From Alphaproteobacteria bacterium (GTDB taxonomy: Bacteria; Pseudomonadota; Alphaproteobacteria; DSM-16000; Inquilinaceae): a stretch of DNA of 47,470 nt. Both the position numbers and the translations under genes were made by a program. The stretch is taken from the NCBI GenBank assembly GCA_028281925.1, contig JANQIX010000005.1:1-47470 (forward strand), written 5' to 3'. The stretch's first letter is position 1; the number at the start of each line of letters is the position of its first letter. The notes under the pieces are model-generated. The model had not been told where the DNA came from and ran no database searches. It worked only from the letters and a program-made list of their open reading frames with translations. Positions 7,264 to 15,245 of the stretch are shown one piece after another.

Positions 7264-8651
7264 AACGGATCGACCATGCCGAGGCGTCGTCCCATTTCAT
7301 CGCCGAGACGGAGCACGAGGCCTTCCACGACCGCCGCCTGTGGGACTTGCGCCAGAAGCGGGATCGGGAGTCCCAAACGATCCCGGAATGGCAAGCGCTG
7401 CGGGACCTGGCCTCGGCGATAAAAGAGCACACACTGACCCATCTGGCCGGTTATCTGGAGCAGTTCGAGGCCAAGGCCAAGGCCAACGGGGTGCAGGTTC
7501 ACTGGGCCCTGGACGCCGAAGAGCACAACCGCATCGTCCACGACATCCTGGCCGCCCGGGCCGTGCGCACGCTGGTCAAGAGCAAGTCGATGCTGACCGA
7601 GGAGTGCGAGCTGCGCCCCTATCTGGAGCGGCGCGGCATCGAGGTGGTGGAGACCGACCTGGGCGAGCGTATCCAGCAGCTGGACGACGAGCCGCCGAGC
7701 CATATCGTCGTGCCGGCCGTCCACAAGCTGCGCGGCGACGTGGCCGATGTGTTCACCCGCACCCTCGGTACCGACGCGTTGAACGACGACCCGCATTACT
7801 TGAGCGAACAGCAACGGGTGAAGACGCGGCCCTATTTCCTGAAGGCCGAAGCGGGCATGACCGGCGGCAACTTCGCCGTGGCCGAGACCGGCGGTGTCGT
7901 CGTCTGCACCAACGAGGGCAACGCGGATCTCAGTGCCAATGTGCCGCCGCTGTTCATCGCCTCGGTCGGCATCGAGAAGCTGGTGCCGCGGCTGGCGGAT
8001 CTCGCCGTGTTCGTCCGGCTGTTGTCGCGTAGCGCGCTCGGCTCCCCCATCACGCAATACACCTCGCATTTCCGCAGCCCGCGCGACGGCGGCGAAATGC
8101 ACATCGTGCTGGTCGACAACGGCAGGGCCGAACGGCTGGGGATGGAGAAGTTCTGGACCTCGCTGAAATGCATCCGCTGCGGGGCGTGTATGAACACGTG
8201 CCCCGTCTACCGGCGCAGCGGGGGCTTGAGCTATGGCGCCGTCTATTCCGGGCCGATCGGCATCATCCTCAACCCCACGCACGACCTGCGCAAATACAGC
8301 AGCCTGCCGTTTGCCTCGACGCTGAACGGCAGCTGCACGAATGTCTGCCCGGTGAAGATCAATATTCACGAGCAGATCTATCACTGGCGCCGCATCATCG
8401 CGGAGCACAACCAACTACCCTTCGTGAAAAAGGCGGCCATGAAGATGGCCGGGCGGCTGCTGGCCAGCCCGAAGATGTACCGGCGGTCCATCAATGTGAC
8501 CGATGCGGCCATCGAGCATCTGCCGCGCTTCCTGCTTTACTCCCGATTCAACGCCTGGGGCCGACAGCGGGAGGTGCCGGCCACGCCGGACCAGACCTTC
8601 CACGCCTGGTACCTGAAGAACCGCCGCATGGATGGGAAAACGCCGTCATGA
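7260..8651 (+). CDS. lutB: LutB-type Fe-S subunit of 2-hydroxyacid oxidase
   Basis: A 463-aa LutB homologue. Residues about 60-290 are the LUD/DUF162 domain (LVKSKSMLTEECELRPYLE, then EAGMTGGNFAVAETGGVVVCTNEGNADL). It is followed by a ferredoxin-like pair of clusters: C304-IRC-GAC-MNTC with Cys304, 307, 310 and 314, and CTNVCPVKINIHEQI further on. The length agrees with the family (about 470). The ATG at 7260 overlaps the lutA stop, and the gene overlaps lutC by ATGA at 8648, so the three are translationally coupled. It is expected to carry electrons from the 2-hydroxyacid to the respiratory chain. Confidence 0.94.
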   Translation: MKRIDHAEASSHFIAETEHEAFHDRRLWDLRQKRDRESQTIPEWQALRDLASAIKEHTLTHLAGYLEQFEAKAKANGVQVHWALDAEEHNRIVHDILAARAVRTLVKSKSMLTEECELRPYLERRGIEVVETDLGERIQQLDDEPPSHIVVPAVHKLRGDVADVFTRTLGTDALNDDPHYLSEQQRVKTRPYFLKAEAGMTGGNFAVAETGGVVVCTNEGNADLSANVPPLFIASVGIEKLVPRLADLAVFVRLLSRSALGSPITQYTSHFRSPRDGGEMHIVLVDNGRAERLGMEKFWTSLKCIRCGACMNTCPVYRRSGGLSYGAVYSGPIGIILNPTHDLRKYSSLPFASTLNGSCTNVCPVKINIHEQIYHWRRIIAEHNQLPFVKKAAMKMAGRLLASPKMYRRSINVTDAAIEHLPRFLLYSRFNAWGRQREVPATPDQTFHAWYLKNRRMDGKTPS

Positions 8652-9232
8652 GCAGCCGCGACATGATCCTGGAGGCCGTGCAGCGCAACCAGCCGCCAGC
8701 TGCGCCCCTGCCGGAGGTGCCGTTGTTCGACGATGCGGCCGAGCCGCCGCTGCCGCGGTTCAAGGCAAGCCTGGAGCGCATGGGCGGCAAGCTGGCTGAG
8801 CCGTCCGCGGATGCCGACCTGGCAGCTTGGGTGGCAGAACGCTATTCCGGACTGCGCGTACTTTGCTCGGCAGTACCGGAGATCGCGGGCACCCGGCGCA
8901 TCGAAGCCGCGCAGGCCCCGAAAGAGCTGGAGGATGTGGAACTGGCGATCACGCGCGCTGCCTTTGCGGTCGCGGAAACCGGGTCCATCTACCTCAGCGA
9001 ACGCGAACTGATCGTCAACGCGCTCGGTTATCTGACCCAGCACCTGCTGGTGCTGCTGGACCCGGCCGACATCGTCGGGAACCTGCACCACGCTTTCGCC
9101 AGGCCCGAATTCGCCGAGGCGCGCTATTCCGTGCTGATGAGCGGCCCGTCGGCCACCGCCGATATCGAAGGCGTCCTGATCCACGGTGCCCAAGGCGTAC
9201 GCAGCCTGACGGTGGCATTGGTGGCCAAGTAG
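8648..9232 (+). CDS. lutC: LutC-type LUD-domain subunit
   Basis: A 194-aa LUD-domain protein, third subunit of the Lut oxidase. AITRAAFAVAETGSIYLSERELIVNALGYLTQHLLVLLDPADIVGNLHHAF is the recognisable core, and SGPSATADIEGVLIHGAQGVRSLTVALV is the standard LutC C-terminus (GPS-TADIE--LVxGxHGP-like, here with GAQGVRS in place of HGPR). Length is slightly short for the family (about 200-230). The gene ends inside the second copy of the intergenic repeat, whose first bases supply its TAG stop. Neighbours and overlap make it part of one operon with lutAB. Confidence 0.9.
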   Translation: MSSRDMILEAVQRNQPPAAPLPEVPLFDDAAEPPLPRFKASLERMGGKLAEPSADADLAAWVAERYSGLRVLCSAVPEIAGTRRIEAAQAPKELEDVELAITRAAFAVAETGSIYLSERELIVNALGYLTQHLLVLLDPADIVGNLHHAFARPEFAEARYSVLMSGPSATADIEGVLIHGAQGVRSLTVALVAK

Positions 9233-9315
9233 GTCGGCGTTGAGCCGCAGGCGAAACCCGACGCCATACCCCGCGACAACGATGTTGGCTCGCGCTTTCG
9301 GTTGAGCCGCCCTAC
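9229..9315. repeat. Palindromic intergenic repeat, copy 2 (87 bp)
   Basis: Starts GTAGGTC at 9229 and ends GCCCTAC at 9315. It aligns with copy 1 at both ends and is less conserved in the middle. Like copy 1 it begins within the last codons of a gene (lutC) and gives the TAG stop, and it occupies most of the gap before ipdC. Both copies are in the same orientation, so they bracket lutABC as near-direct repeats about 2.87 kb apart. Confidence 0.7.
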
Positions 9316-9353
9316 GATTGGCGTCCATCCAGCCACCCGAAGGTGCCTAATCC

Positions 9354-10982
9354 ATGAAGCTCGCCCACGCCCTCTTGCACGCCCTGTCCGGTTATGGCGC
9401 GCGTGAGATCTTCGGCATCCCGGGCGACTTTGCCCTGCCCTTCTTCAAAGAAATCGAAGCCTCCGACATTCTGCCGCTTTACACGCTGAGCCATGAGCCC
9501 GGCGTGGGCTTTGCCGCAGACGCCGCGGCACGGTTCCGCACCAGCCTGGGCGTAGCGGCCGTCACCTATGGCGCCGGTGCTCTGAACATGGTCAACGCCG
9601 TTGCCACGGCCTATGCGGAGAAATCGCCGCTGGTCGTGATCTCCGGCGCACCGGGCGCCCGCGAGAGCGCCATGGGCCTGGGCCTGCATCACCAGGTGAA
9701 GCATCTCGACAGTCAGCGGCTGGTCTACAATGAGATCACGTCAGCCCAGGCCGTGCTGGACGACCCCGCCCGCGCCTCGGCCGAGATCGCCCGCGTGCTG
9801 ACGGCGGCGCGCGAAACCTCCCGGCCCGTCTATATCGAGCTGCCGCGCGACATGGTCGCCGCCGAGGTGGACGCCGTGCCGCCGTTCCAGCCGACGCCCG
9901 AGGCGCTTGAGGCGGCAGCGGCTTGCGCAGCGGAGGTCATGGCACGGCTGAGGGGAGCAGAGGTCCCGGCGCTGCTGCTGGGCGTGGAGGTGCGGCGTTA
10001 TGGGCTGGAAGCGAAGGTGGAAGAGTTGGCCCGGCGCCTGGCCATCCCGACCGCCAACACCTTCATGGCCCGCGGCATCCTGGCCGGCGCCGACGTGCCG
10101 TTGATCGGCACCTATCTGGGGCTGGCCGGCGAAGAAGGTGTGCGCGGCGTAATCGAAGGTTCAGACGCGCTGCTGATGCTGGGCGTGATCCTGTGCGACA
10201 CCAATTTCGGCACCTCGCAGCGCCAGATCGACCTGCGCAATGCGATCCACGCCTTCGACCGTGATGTCCGCTTCGCCCATCACGTCTACGGCAATGTCAG
10301 CCTGGCGGCGCTGGTGGACGCGCTGTTGGATGTGGCAGAGCCGCTGGGTCGCGGCGCCGCGCCGGACCCGAAGCCGCCGGCTCGCGGCCTCGTCGCCGAT
10401 GAGGCGCCGATTACACCGGACGACGTGACCCGCGCCGTCAACGACCTGTTCGCGCGTGGGGGCCGCATGCCCATCGCCTCGGACATGGGCGACTGCCTGT
10501 TCACCGCCATGGACATGATGCTGACGCAACTGGTGGCGCCGGGCTATTACGCCACGATGGGCTCCGGCGTGCCCATGGGGCTCGGCCTGCAGGCTGCAAC
10601 CGGCCGCCGCCCGCTGATTCTGGTCGGCGACGGCGCCTTCCAGATGACGGGGTGGGAGCTCGGCAACTGCCGCCGCTACGGCTGGACCCCGATCGTGCTG
10701 GTCTTCAACAACACCGCCTGGGGCATGCTGAAGGCCTTCCAGGCCGACACCGCTTACAACGACCTGGACGACTGGCGATTCGCTGAGCTTGCCACGGGCC
10801 TCGGTGGCCGCGGCCGACGGGTGACCACGCGGGCGGATCTGGCTGAGGCCCTGGCAGCGGCGGTGACGGACACCGGCACCTTCCAACTGATCGAAATCAT
10901 GCTCCCCCGCGATGCCCTGTCGGCAACGCTGCGGCGGTTTACGTCAGCGATCAAAGAGAAGAGCGTACTGAAGGAGGAATGA
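9354..10982 (+). CDS. ipdC: Aromatic 2-oxoacid (phenylpyruvate/indolepyruvate) decarboxylase
   Basis: A 542-aa thiamine-diphosphate enzyme that decarboxylates aryl 2-oxoacids to aldehydes. It closely resembles the phenylpyruvate/indolepyruvate decarboxylase of Azospirillum along its whole length: FGIPGDFALPFFK, TLSHEPGVGFAADAAAR with the catalytic Glu48, VTYGAGALNMVNAVA, then VEVRRYGLEAKVEELA, SDMGDCLFTAMDM and the cofactor motif VGDGAFQMTGWELGNCRR ... VLVFNN. In Azospirillum the enzyme serves indole-3-acetate synthesis. Here the racemase and lut genes lie directly upstream, so it may act as the decarboxylase of a mandelate/aryl-lactate pathway, in the place of benzoylformate decarboxylase. 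The C-terminal tail after RRFTSA is short and charged. Substrate is uncertain; family is secure. Confidence 0.93.
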   Translation: MKLAHALLHALSGYGAREIFGIPGDFALPFFKEIEASDILPLYTLSHEPGVGFAADAAARFRTSLGVAAVTYGAGALNMVNAVATAYAEKSPLVVISGAPGARESAMGLGLHHQVKHLDSQRLVYNEITSAQAVLDDPARASAEIARVLTAARETSRPVYIELPRDMVAAEVDAVPPFQPTPEALEAAAACAAEVMARLRGAEVPALLLGVEVRRYGLEAKVEELARRLAIPTANTFMARGILAGADVPLIGTYLGLAGEEGVRGVIEGSDALLMLGVILCDTNFGTSQRQIDLRNAIHAFDRDVRFAHHVYGNVSLAALVDALLDVAEPLGRGAAPDPKPPARGLVADEAPITPDDVTRAVNDLFARGGRMPIASDMGDCLFTAMDMMLTQLVAPGYYATMGSGVPMGLGLQAATGRRPLILVGDGAFQMTGWELGNCRRYGWTPIVLVFNNTAWGMLKAFQADTAYNDLDDWRFAELATGLGGRGRRVTTRADLAEALAAAVTDTGTFQLIEIMLPRDALSATLRRFTSAIKEKSVLKEE

Positions 10983-11031
10983 AGTGACATTCACCCCTTC
11001 CAGAACATCACGAAGATTTTCAGCTACCGCC

Positions 11032-11343
11032 TTAAATTCCCATCATTCTCATGATTAGAACCATAGCCACCAGATAGAAGAATATTCCTATGATCATGAG
11101 ACAGAAATAAAGTAACCCGATCATTGCAATTTTTGTGTGAGGGGCCTTTAGAGGGTCAGAATCTTCTCTAAGAAATGCAGCCAATAGAGTCATAAGATTT
11201 AGACTTATTTTCTGTCCGCTATCCATAAGCGCCCTGTATTCTGGCTTCTTCGTCACCCTGTTAAAGGATAGCGCCATACCTATCATCACAGAGATGACCC
11301 CTATCGTACCAACAAGTTCTTCTATAAAATCAGCGTCAGCCAT
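11032..11343 (-). CDS. Small membrane protein, low-GC, unknown
   Basis: A 103-aa protein from an ATG at 11343. A hydrophobic segment (ELVGTIGVISVMIGMALSF, about residues 7-25), a middle stretch (KISLNLMTLLAAFL) and a long C-terminal segment (KIAMIGLLYFCLMIIGIFFYLVAMVLIMRMM) suggest two or three membrane helices. The DNA is clearly richer in A+T than all flanking genes, with unlike codon use, so it was probably acquired. The open frame continues upstream into an rtcB remnant; I treat that as accidental read-through because the upstream part is decayed. The ribosome site (GAAGAAC) is only fair. No family recognised. Confidence 0.5.
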   Translation of the reverse strand: MADADFIEELVGTIGVISVMIGMALSFNRVTKKPEYRALMDSGQKISLNLMTLLAAFLREDSDPLKAPHTKIAMIGLLYFCLMIIGIFFYLVAMVLIMRMMGI

Positions 11344-11415
11344 TTGTTCTTCACCACAGATTTTCACAGACTTCTGCGCACTCCAGACATGTCGATCGAC
11401 AAAATTATGTTCCAG

Positions 11416-11610
11416 CCGAGCCCCCACATCGGAGATTGTAGCAAAGTAGTGCGCGCAGGCTTCCTTGGTTGGGATCACGCTGCCGACGGACGACCCCTTG
11501 CTCAGATGGATATCCGGCATAACCGCGACATGGCGGCGGATGAAGTGCATCGACGCGGTGTTGATAAGCTGTTGCTGCGCCGCCTCCTCCAAGAACGCGC
11601 CCTTTGTCCA
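11416..11610 (-). pseudogene. rtcB: rtcB (RNA ligase) N-terminal remnant
   Basis: Reading minus from 11610, the frame gives WTKGAFLEEAAQQQLINT, then HFIRRHVAVMPDIHLSKG and SVGSVIPTKEA. E. coli RtcB, from memory, has MWTKGVPVEADARQQLINT, then HIAVMPDVHLGKG and IGSVIPTKGA at about residues 16-65, so the match is plain. A TAA stop stands two codons before the Trp, the N-terminal 15 residues are missing, and after PTKEA the frame loses the family sequence (a faint SDVGARL may echo VDIGCGM). The remaining 340 residues of RtcB are absent. It is therefore a decayed fragment. The DNA-level break points suggest deletion next to the low-GC insert. Confidence 0.8.
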
Positions 11611-11949
11611 GGATTATATTCCTGCATCGCGTGGAGGCTACGTCTAGACAAAGCTCTATGAACTCATGGGACTGGCCGCCGGGCTGACTAGGCGTCGCTA
11701 CCGAAAAGATCGCTGTCCTTGCAGGCCGTCGCAACCGTCGCGGTCGAATTTACCGGCATACCGCCGTAGGGGTCCAGGCGCAGGCATGCGTGCGGCTGGA
11801 GAACGTCTCGCAATAGTGTTACTGTTTCATTGTCGCATGGCTGATTATGCGCTTTACACGCGATCTAAATGAACCATCATTGCGACTATCGATGGTCGCA
11901 TTGTGAATCTAGGTCTTCAGTTCCAAGAAAAATCTTTCGGAGGCTGCAC
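11611..11949. other. Intergenic region with a small inverted repeat
   Basis: No gene is supported here. TGCGAC (11881-11886) and GTCGCA (11895-11900) form a 6-bp inverted repeat 50 bases upstream of the peptidase start, a possible operator. The stretch around 11815-11860 is A+T-richer and may hold the promoter. Nothing else stands out. Confidence 0.35.
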
Positions 11950-12930
11950 GTGCTTTTGAAACGCGGCAAGAAGGGAGACGCAGTCCGGGCGCTTCAGGCG
12001 ATGCTCAAGTTTCTTGGGTATCAGGAAGTCAGTGGACAGGTGTCCACCCCAACCATCCGCACGTTGGATGAAGATGGAATCTTCGGCCCCGCCACTGAAG
12101 CGGCTGTTCTCTCGTTTCAGGAAGATCAGGGTCTGTTGGTCGACGGCATCGTCGGGGCTGAGACAATGGCAGCCCTCCAAGAGGCGTATGCACGTCGGCA
12201 CGGTGAATTGGTGGCTGTCGGCGATCTAGCGGTGATCGAGACCGTACCGGACAGCCGGCGATCTCTCACCATGTTCACGCTGCAGCGCGAGCCTGCGCAT
12301 GTCTATGGCGAAGGCTACGGCATCGTGAACCTGAGATCGGACGTCGCCGATGCATACCGGAAGGTCTACGACATCGTCGATGCTCACGGCGCCATGATGA
12401 CGTCGTCCGGTGGCATCCGATCGCTGCATGCCACGGTGTCGGCGGCCCGCAGCCATACCTCGATGCATTATCTGGGACGCGCCTTCGATCTGTACATCTA
12501 TTCCGGCATGATCGGCGCCCAGGACGCGCCCTATGCCGTGACCAAGACGGAAGAGGATCGGCGGTACCGCGTCTATGCGCGCTGTGACACCGGAAGGGCG
12601 ACACAGACCGATTTGCACCAGGCGACGACGTTGACCAAGGTTGTCACCTATCAGAACCGCGAGGGAAATCAGGAGTGCACGGGCGTCTTTCTTGACCTTA
12701 CGGCGCTGCTCCACGATCACGGCTTCAAGTCGATCCGGGCTCGCCCCCGGTTTGAAGATGGTGGCAGCCTGCTGGGGGCGGAATGGTGGCACTTCCAGTA
12801 TGAAGAGGGCCTGATTCCCGGTGTTTCCACCTTCGGCCAGGAACTGATGCGCCTTTATGCCGTGAGTACGCTGGAGGGGACACCGCCCTGGCGGCACCGT
12901 GACAAGGTATTCGGGGAAGACTGGTGGTAA
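11950..12930 (+). CDS. Peptidoglycan-binding, M15-type peptidase
   Basis: A 326-aa two-domain protein. Residues 1-78 are a PG_binding_1 domain (LLKRGKKGDAVRALQAMLKF ... DGIFGPATEAAVLSFQ ... DGIVGAETMAAL). The C-terminal domain shows the zinc pattern of M15 D,D-/L,D-carboxypeptidases: S-M-H173-YLGRAF-D180 and E278-WWH281-F. It should cleave peptidoglycan stem peptides. The GTG at 11950 is chosen because GGAGG precedes it by 6 bases and the binding domain begins immediately after; the longer frame from 11869 has no domain sequence. No signal peptide follows the chosen start, so export would need another route (for example phage-like release or a dedicated secretion system). It is followed by two genes of unknown function on the same strand. 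Confidence 0.78.
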   Translation: MLLKRGKKGDAVRALQAMLKFLGYQEVSGQVSTPTIRTLDEDGIFGPATEAAVLSFQEDQGLLVDGIVGAETMAALQEAYARRHGELVAVGDLAVIETVPDSRRSLTMFTLQREPAHVYGEGYGIVNLRSDVADAYRKVYDIVDAHGAMMTSSGGIRSLHATVSAARSHTSMHYLGRAFDLYIYSGMIGAQDAPYAVTKTEEDRRYRVYARCDTGRATQTDLHQATTLTKVVTYQNREGNQECTGVFLDLTALLHDHGFKSIRARPRFEDGGSLLGAEWWHFQYEEGLIPGVSTFGQELMRLYAVSTLEGTPPWRHRDKVFGEDWW

Positions 12931-12976
12931 TCGCGGCACTCGCTGGGACAGCCTTTGAAGAAGGAAGAAGAGATCG

Positions 12977-13369
12977 ATGACTGACATCAAGACCGCATTC
13001 AAGAATTTGGTTGATGGAATCGCCAACGCTGTCGAAGATGCAGCGCACATTGATGTTGTAACACTCACAGGAACGATTGAGCTCAAGACAGCTATTGTCT
13101 CGGAGCAATCAGGCAATCAAACAACACACAAGTTCAAACTTGGATCACTCTATGAAAAGCTGGCGGAGACAGCTCAGAGCACGAACACAAACCTGAAGAT
13201 TGTTGCATTTACAAGGATCGATCCGGATCGCGATGCAGTTCACTTCGTCGGCGAAGGGGCGCCCGAGAACCTGCTGACAACGCATGCAGAGATGCTGCGT
13301 TCGGCCGAAGAGGCGCGGGCATCGTTTCTGAAGATGCTTGCGGATCTAATTCCGAACCCGTTCCGCTAA
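12977..13369 (+). CDS. Small low-GC protein, unknown
   Basis: A 130-aa protein with a strong ribosome site (GAAGAAGAGA, about 5 bases before ATG). The N-terminal 30 residues (TDIKTAFKNLVDGIANAVEDAAHIDVVTLTG) look like an amphipathic helix followed by beta strands (TGTIELKTAIV), with a helical C-terminus (AEMLRSAEEARASFLKMLADLI). No cysteine, signal or membrane segment. The base composition is clearly lower in G+C than the two flanking genes. It lies 46 bases after the peptidase and 15 bases before the 601-aa gene, so it is probably co-transcribed; a chaperone, immunity or structural partner role is possible but unsupported. No family recognised. Confidence 0.6.
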   Translation: MTDIKTAFKNLVDGIANAVEDAAHIDVVTLTGTIELKTAIVSEQSGNQTTHKFKLGSLYEKLAETAQSTNTNLKIVAFTRIDPDRDAVHFVGEGAPENLLTTHAEMLRSAEEARASFLKMLADLIPNPFR

Positions 13370-13384
13370 TCCCGGTCAGCCATT

Positions 13385-15190
13385 ATGGGCTTGGCGGGAC
13401 GGCTGGCTCCGGAACAGGCGGACCAGCTGATCGCAGAGACGCAAACTGCTGCCTCAGCATTCTCGCACACCTTGTGGACGACAGTCCGCGAACGCGATCC
13501 GGAAAGAGCGAACTTCGACGAGCCGGACGCGCATGCGCTCGACCAGCCCGATGCGGCCAGTCTGATATCGCCTGATGTGCCGACCTGGCGGACGGTACTG
13601 ATTGATCTTGGCTACCTGGACGAGAACGCCACGGACCCGACTTCACCAATCTTGGACGAAACCTTCAACGACGCCTTCAACCGATTCCGCGAGGAATTGC
13701 TGGCAACGCCGGAACTGAGGCCCTATCGCGACTCAATCCTTGCGCGCGCGGGCGATGCTCCCACACCAGACATGCTCATGGCGCAAGAGGCTCTCTTGGA
13801 GCATCTGTCCGAACTGCTTTCCCTTGACGATACCGCTCCGGCGCCGGATCGGGTTCCGGACCAAGGCGAGGTAAGCGTATGGTCGCGGATCGTCCAGGCC
13901 CGGCTCGCCCGGCTCAGTCTGTTCCAAGAAATGGTGGGCGAGCCCTATGGCCTAAGTACGGAAATGGCGTTTGCGGGCCTCTTTCGTGCAACAACCACAA
14001 TCCCAGCAACGCAGATCACGCGCGTTCAGGTAAGCGCGCCTTTGGTGGCGCGTAGCGGCAAGGCGGACGCGCTCCTAGACCTCTTGGAGCTACGCGACAG
14101 CAACAACCCGAACCGGATCCCCTTTTCCGTATTCCTGGCACCCGCGCGCCAGACGCCGAGACAGGCATTCATGGCGACTCTTTCGGTGGATCAGTTCGGC
14201 AACTTCAGTGGTGGGAGCCTCGTCCGCACGCGCCTGACCGACAGCGGGCCCGGATCGGCCGTGCGGAGGAGCATCACCCCCGGCGACGTATTCCGTACTG
14301 CCTGGAACCGGCTGAGCCTTCAGCTGGTGCAGATCAAACTCTGGCAGGCGGGCTTCTACGAGGGGTACATTGACGGGGTGTTCGGGCTCAAGACGCTGGA
14401 CGCGCTGTTCAGCGCCGTTGGGCACTTCGGTCTGAACGAAGATGACGCCTGCCTGTCGCTGGGCGACGGGTATTTCGCGCTCAACGTCCGCTACCTGCGC
14501 ATCCACCTTTTTCCAATGCTGCGCTCTGGCGATGCGCTGGAAACGGACATGAACGACGATACGGTCATCCAGACGACCGTAGACGCGATCCGCGACGCGG
14601 AAGCTGCGGCGCCCAGCCTTCGGGCCCCGGCTCGCCCGCGCGATGAACGCGAGCGCCGGAGCGGATGGCGACGCGTGTTCCGATCGATCGGGCGCTTCTT
14701 TAGGACCGTCGTATCGGCGGTGGTCCGTGGGGTCAGGCGGGTTGCCGACGCTGTTCAACGCACGATCATTAAGCCTATCGCCGATGCGATACGGCTGGCC
14801 GTCGACGCTGCGCGCCGCGCCGTCAGGGCGATCGCAATATCGATCGGTCAGTTCCTGCGCTTTGTCCTCGGCCTCCCCATCGCGACGCCGCGCGAAGACG
14901 AGGGAGATCCGAAAATCGTCACGGTTTTTCAGCTTGACCGGGATTGCATATCGATCGTCAGCCAGGACGCCGAATGGGAGGATCATAGACTGCATCGAAC
15001 CAGGATCGCGCGCCTCACTGCCGGGCTCGAATTCGCTTTCGCCGTAGTAGGCAACGCCGCCTTTATCGCCCAGAATGCGGTGCTGGGGTTCTATGGCTGG
15101 ATCCGCATTGCTTTGCGTCTCGGACGGCTGCTGATACGGCTCGCCCGCCGATGGATAGGCGCACCGGCCCGCGATCCCGCCACGGCATAG
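13385..15190 (+). CDS. 601-aa protein with peptidoglycan-binding-like motif and cationic amphipathic helices
   Basis: An unrecognised protein. Residues 1-290 show no motif. Residues 308-346 (NRLSLQLVQIKLWQAGFYEGYIDGVFGLKTLDALFSAV) look like a PG_binding_1 repeat unit (x-VQ-x-L-x-AGFY-x-G-x-IDG-x-FG-x-KT). Residues 423-500 are a run of Arg-rich amphipathic helices (WRRVFRSIGRFFRTVV, then RGVRRVADAV, KPIADAIRLAV, ARRAVRAI) leading into hydrophobic LRFVLGL. A C-terminal hydrophobic stretch, residues 545-590, again alternates with Arg. Such an arrangement could insert into or disrupt a membrane. No signal peptide. The start has no clear ribosome site. Its partner genes upstream target peptidoglycan, so the trio may be a wall- or membrane-active system. 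Function unknown. Confidence 0.65.
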   Translation: MGLAGRLAPEQADQLIAETQTAASAFSHTLWTTVRERDPERANFDEPDAHALDQPDAASLISPDVPTWRTVLIDLGYLDENATDPTSPILDETFNDAFNRFREELLATPELRPYRDSILARAGDAPTPDMLMAQEALLEHLSELLSLDDTAPAPDRVPDQGEVSVWSRIVQARLARLSLFQEMVGEPYGLSTEMAFAGLFRATTTIPATQITRVQVSAPLVARSGKADALLDLLELRDSNNPNRIPFSVFLAPARQTPRQAFMATLSVDQFGNFSGGSLVRTRLTDSGPGSAVRRSITPGDVFRTAWNRLSLQLVQIKLWQAGFYEGYIDGVFGLKTLDALFSAVGHFGLNEDDACLSLGDGYFALNVRYLRIHLFPMLRSGDALETDMNDDTVIQTTVDAIRDAEAAAPSLRAPARPRDERERRSGWRRVFRSIGRFFRTVVSAVVRGVRRVADAVQRTIIKPIADAIRLAVDAARRAVRAIAISIGQFLRFVLGLPIATPREDEGDPKIVTVFQLDRDCISIVSQDAEWEDHRLHRTRIARLTAGLEFAFAVVGNAAFIAQNAVLGFYGWIRIALRLGRLLIRLARRWIGAPARDPATA

Positions 15191-15245
15191 CGGTCTGGGG
15201 GACGTCGTGCACATCTGAGGCGGACCGATAGCGGTTGCGCTCGTG

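Noticed and set aside
11032..11592. A 186-aa fusion of RtcB fragment and membrane protein as one gene
   Set aside because: The RtcB part is cut at both ends and its would-be start is a TTG without a ribosome site; an ATG with a fair site begins the membrane protein at 11343. Left as a possibility in the findings.
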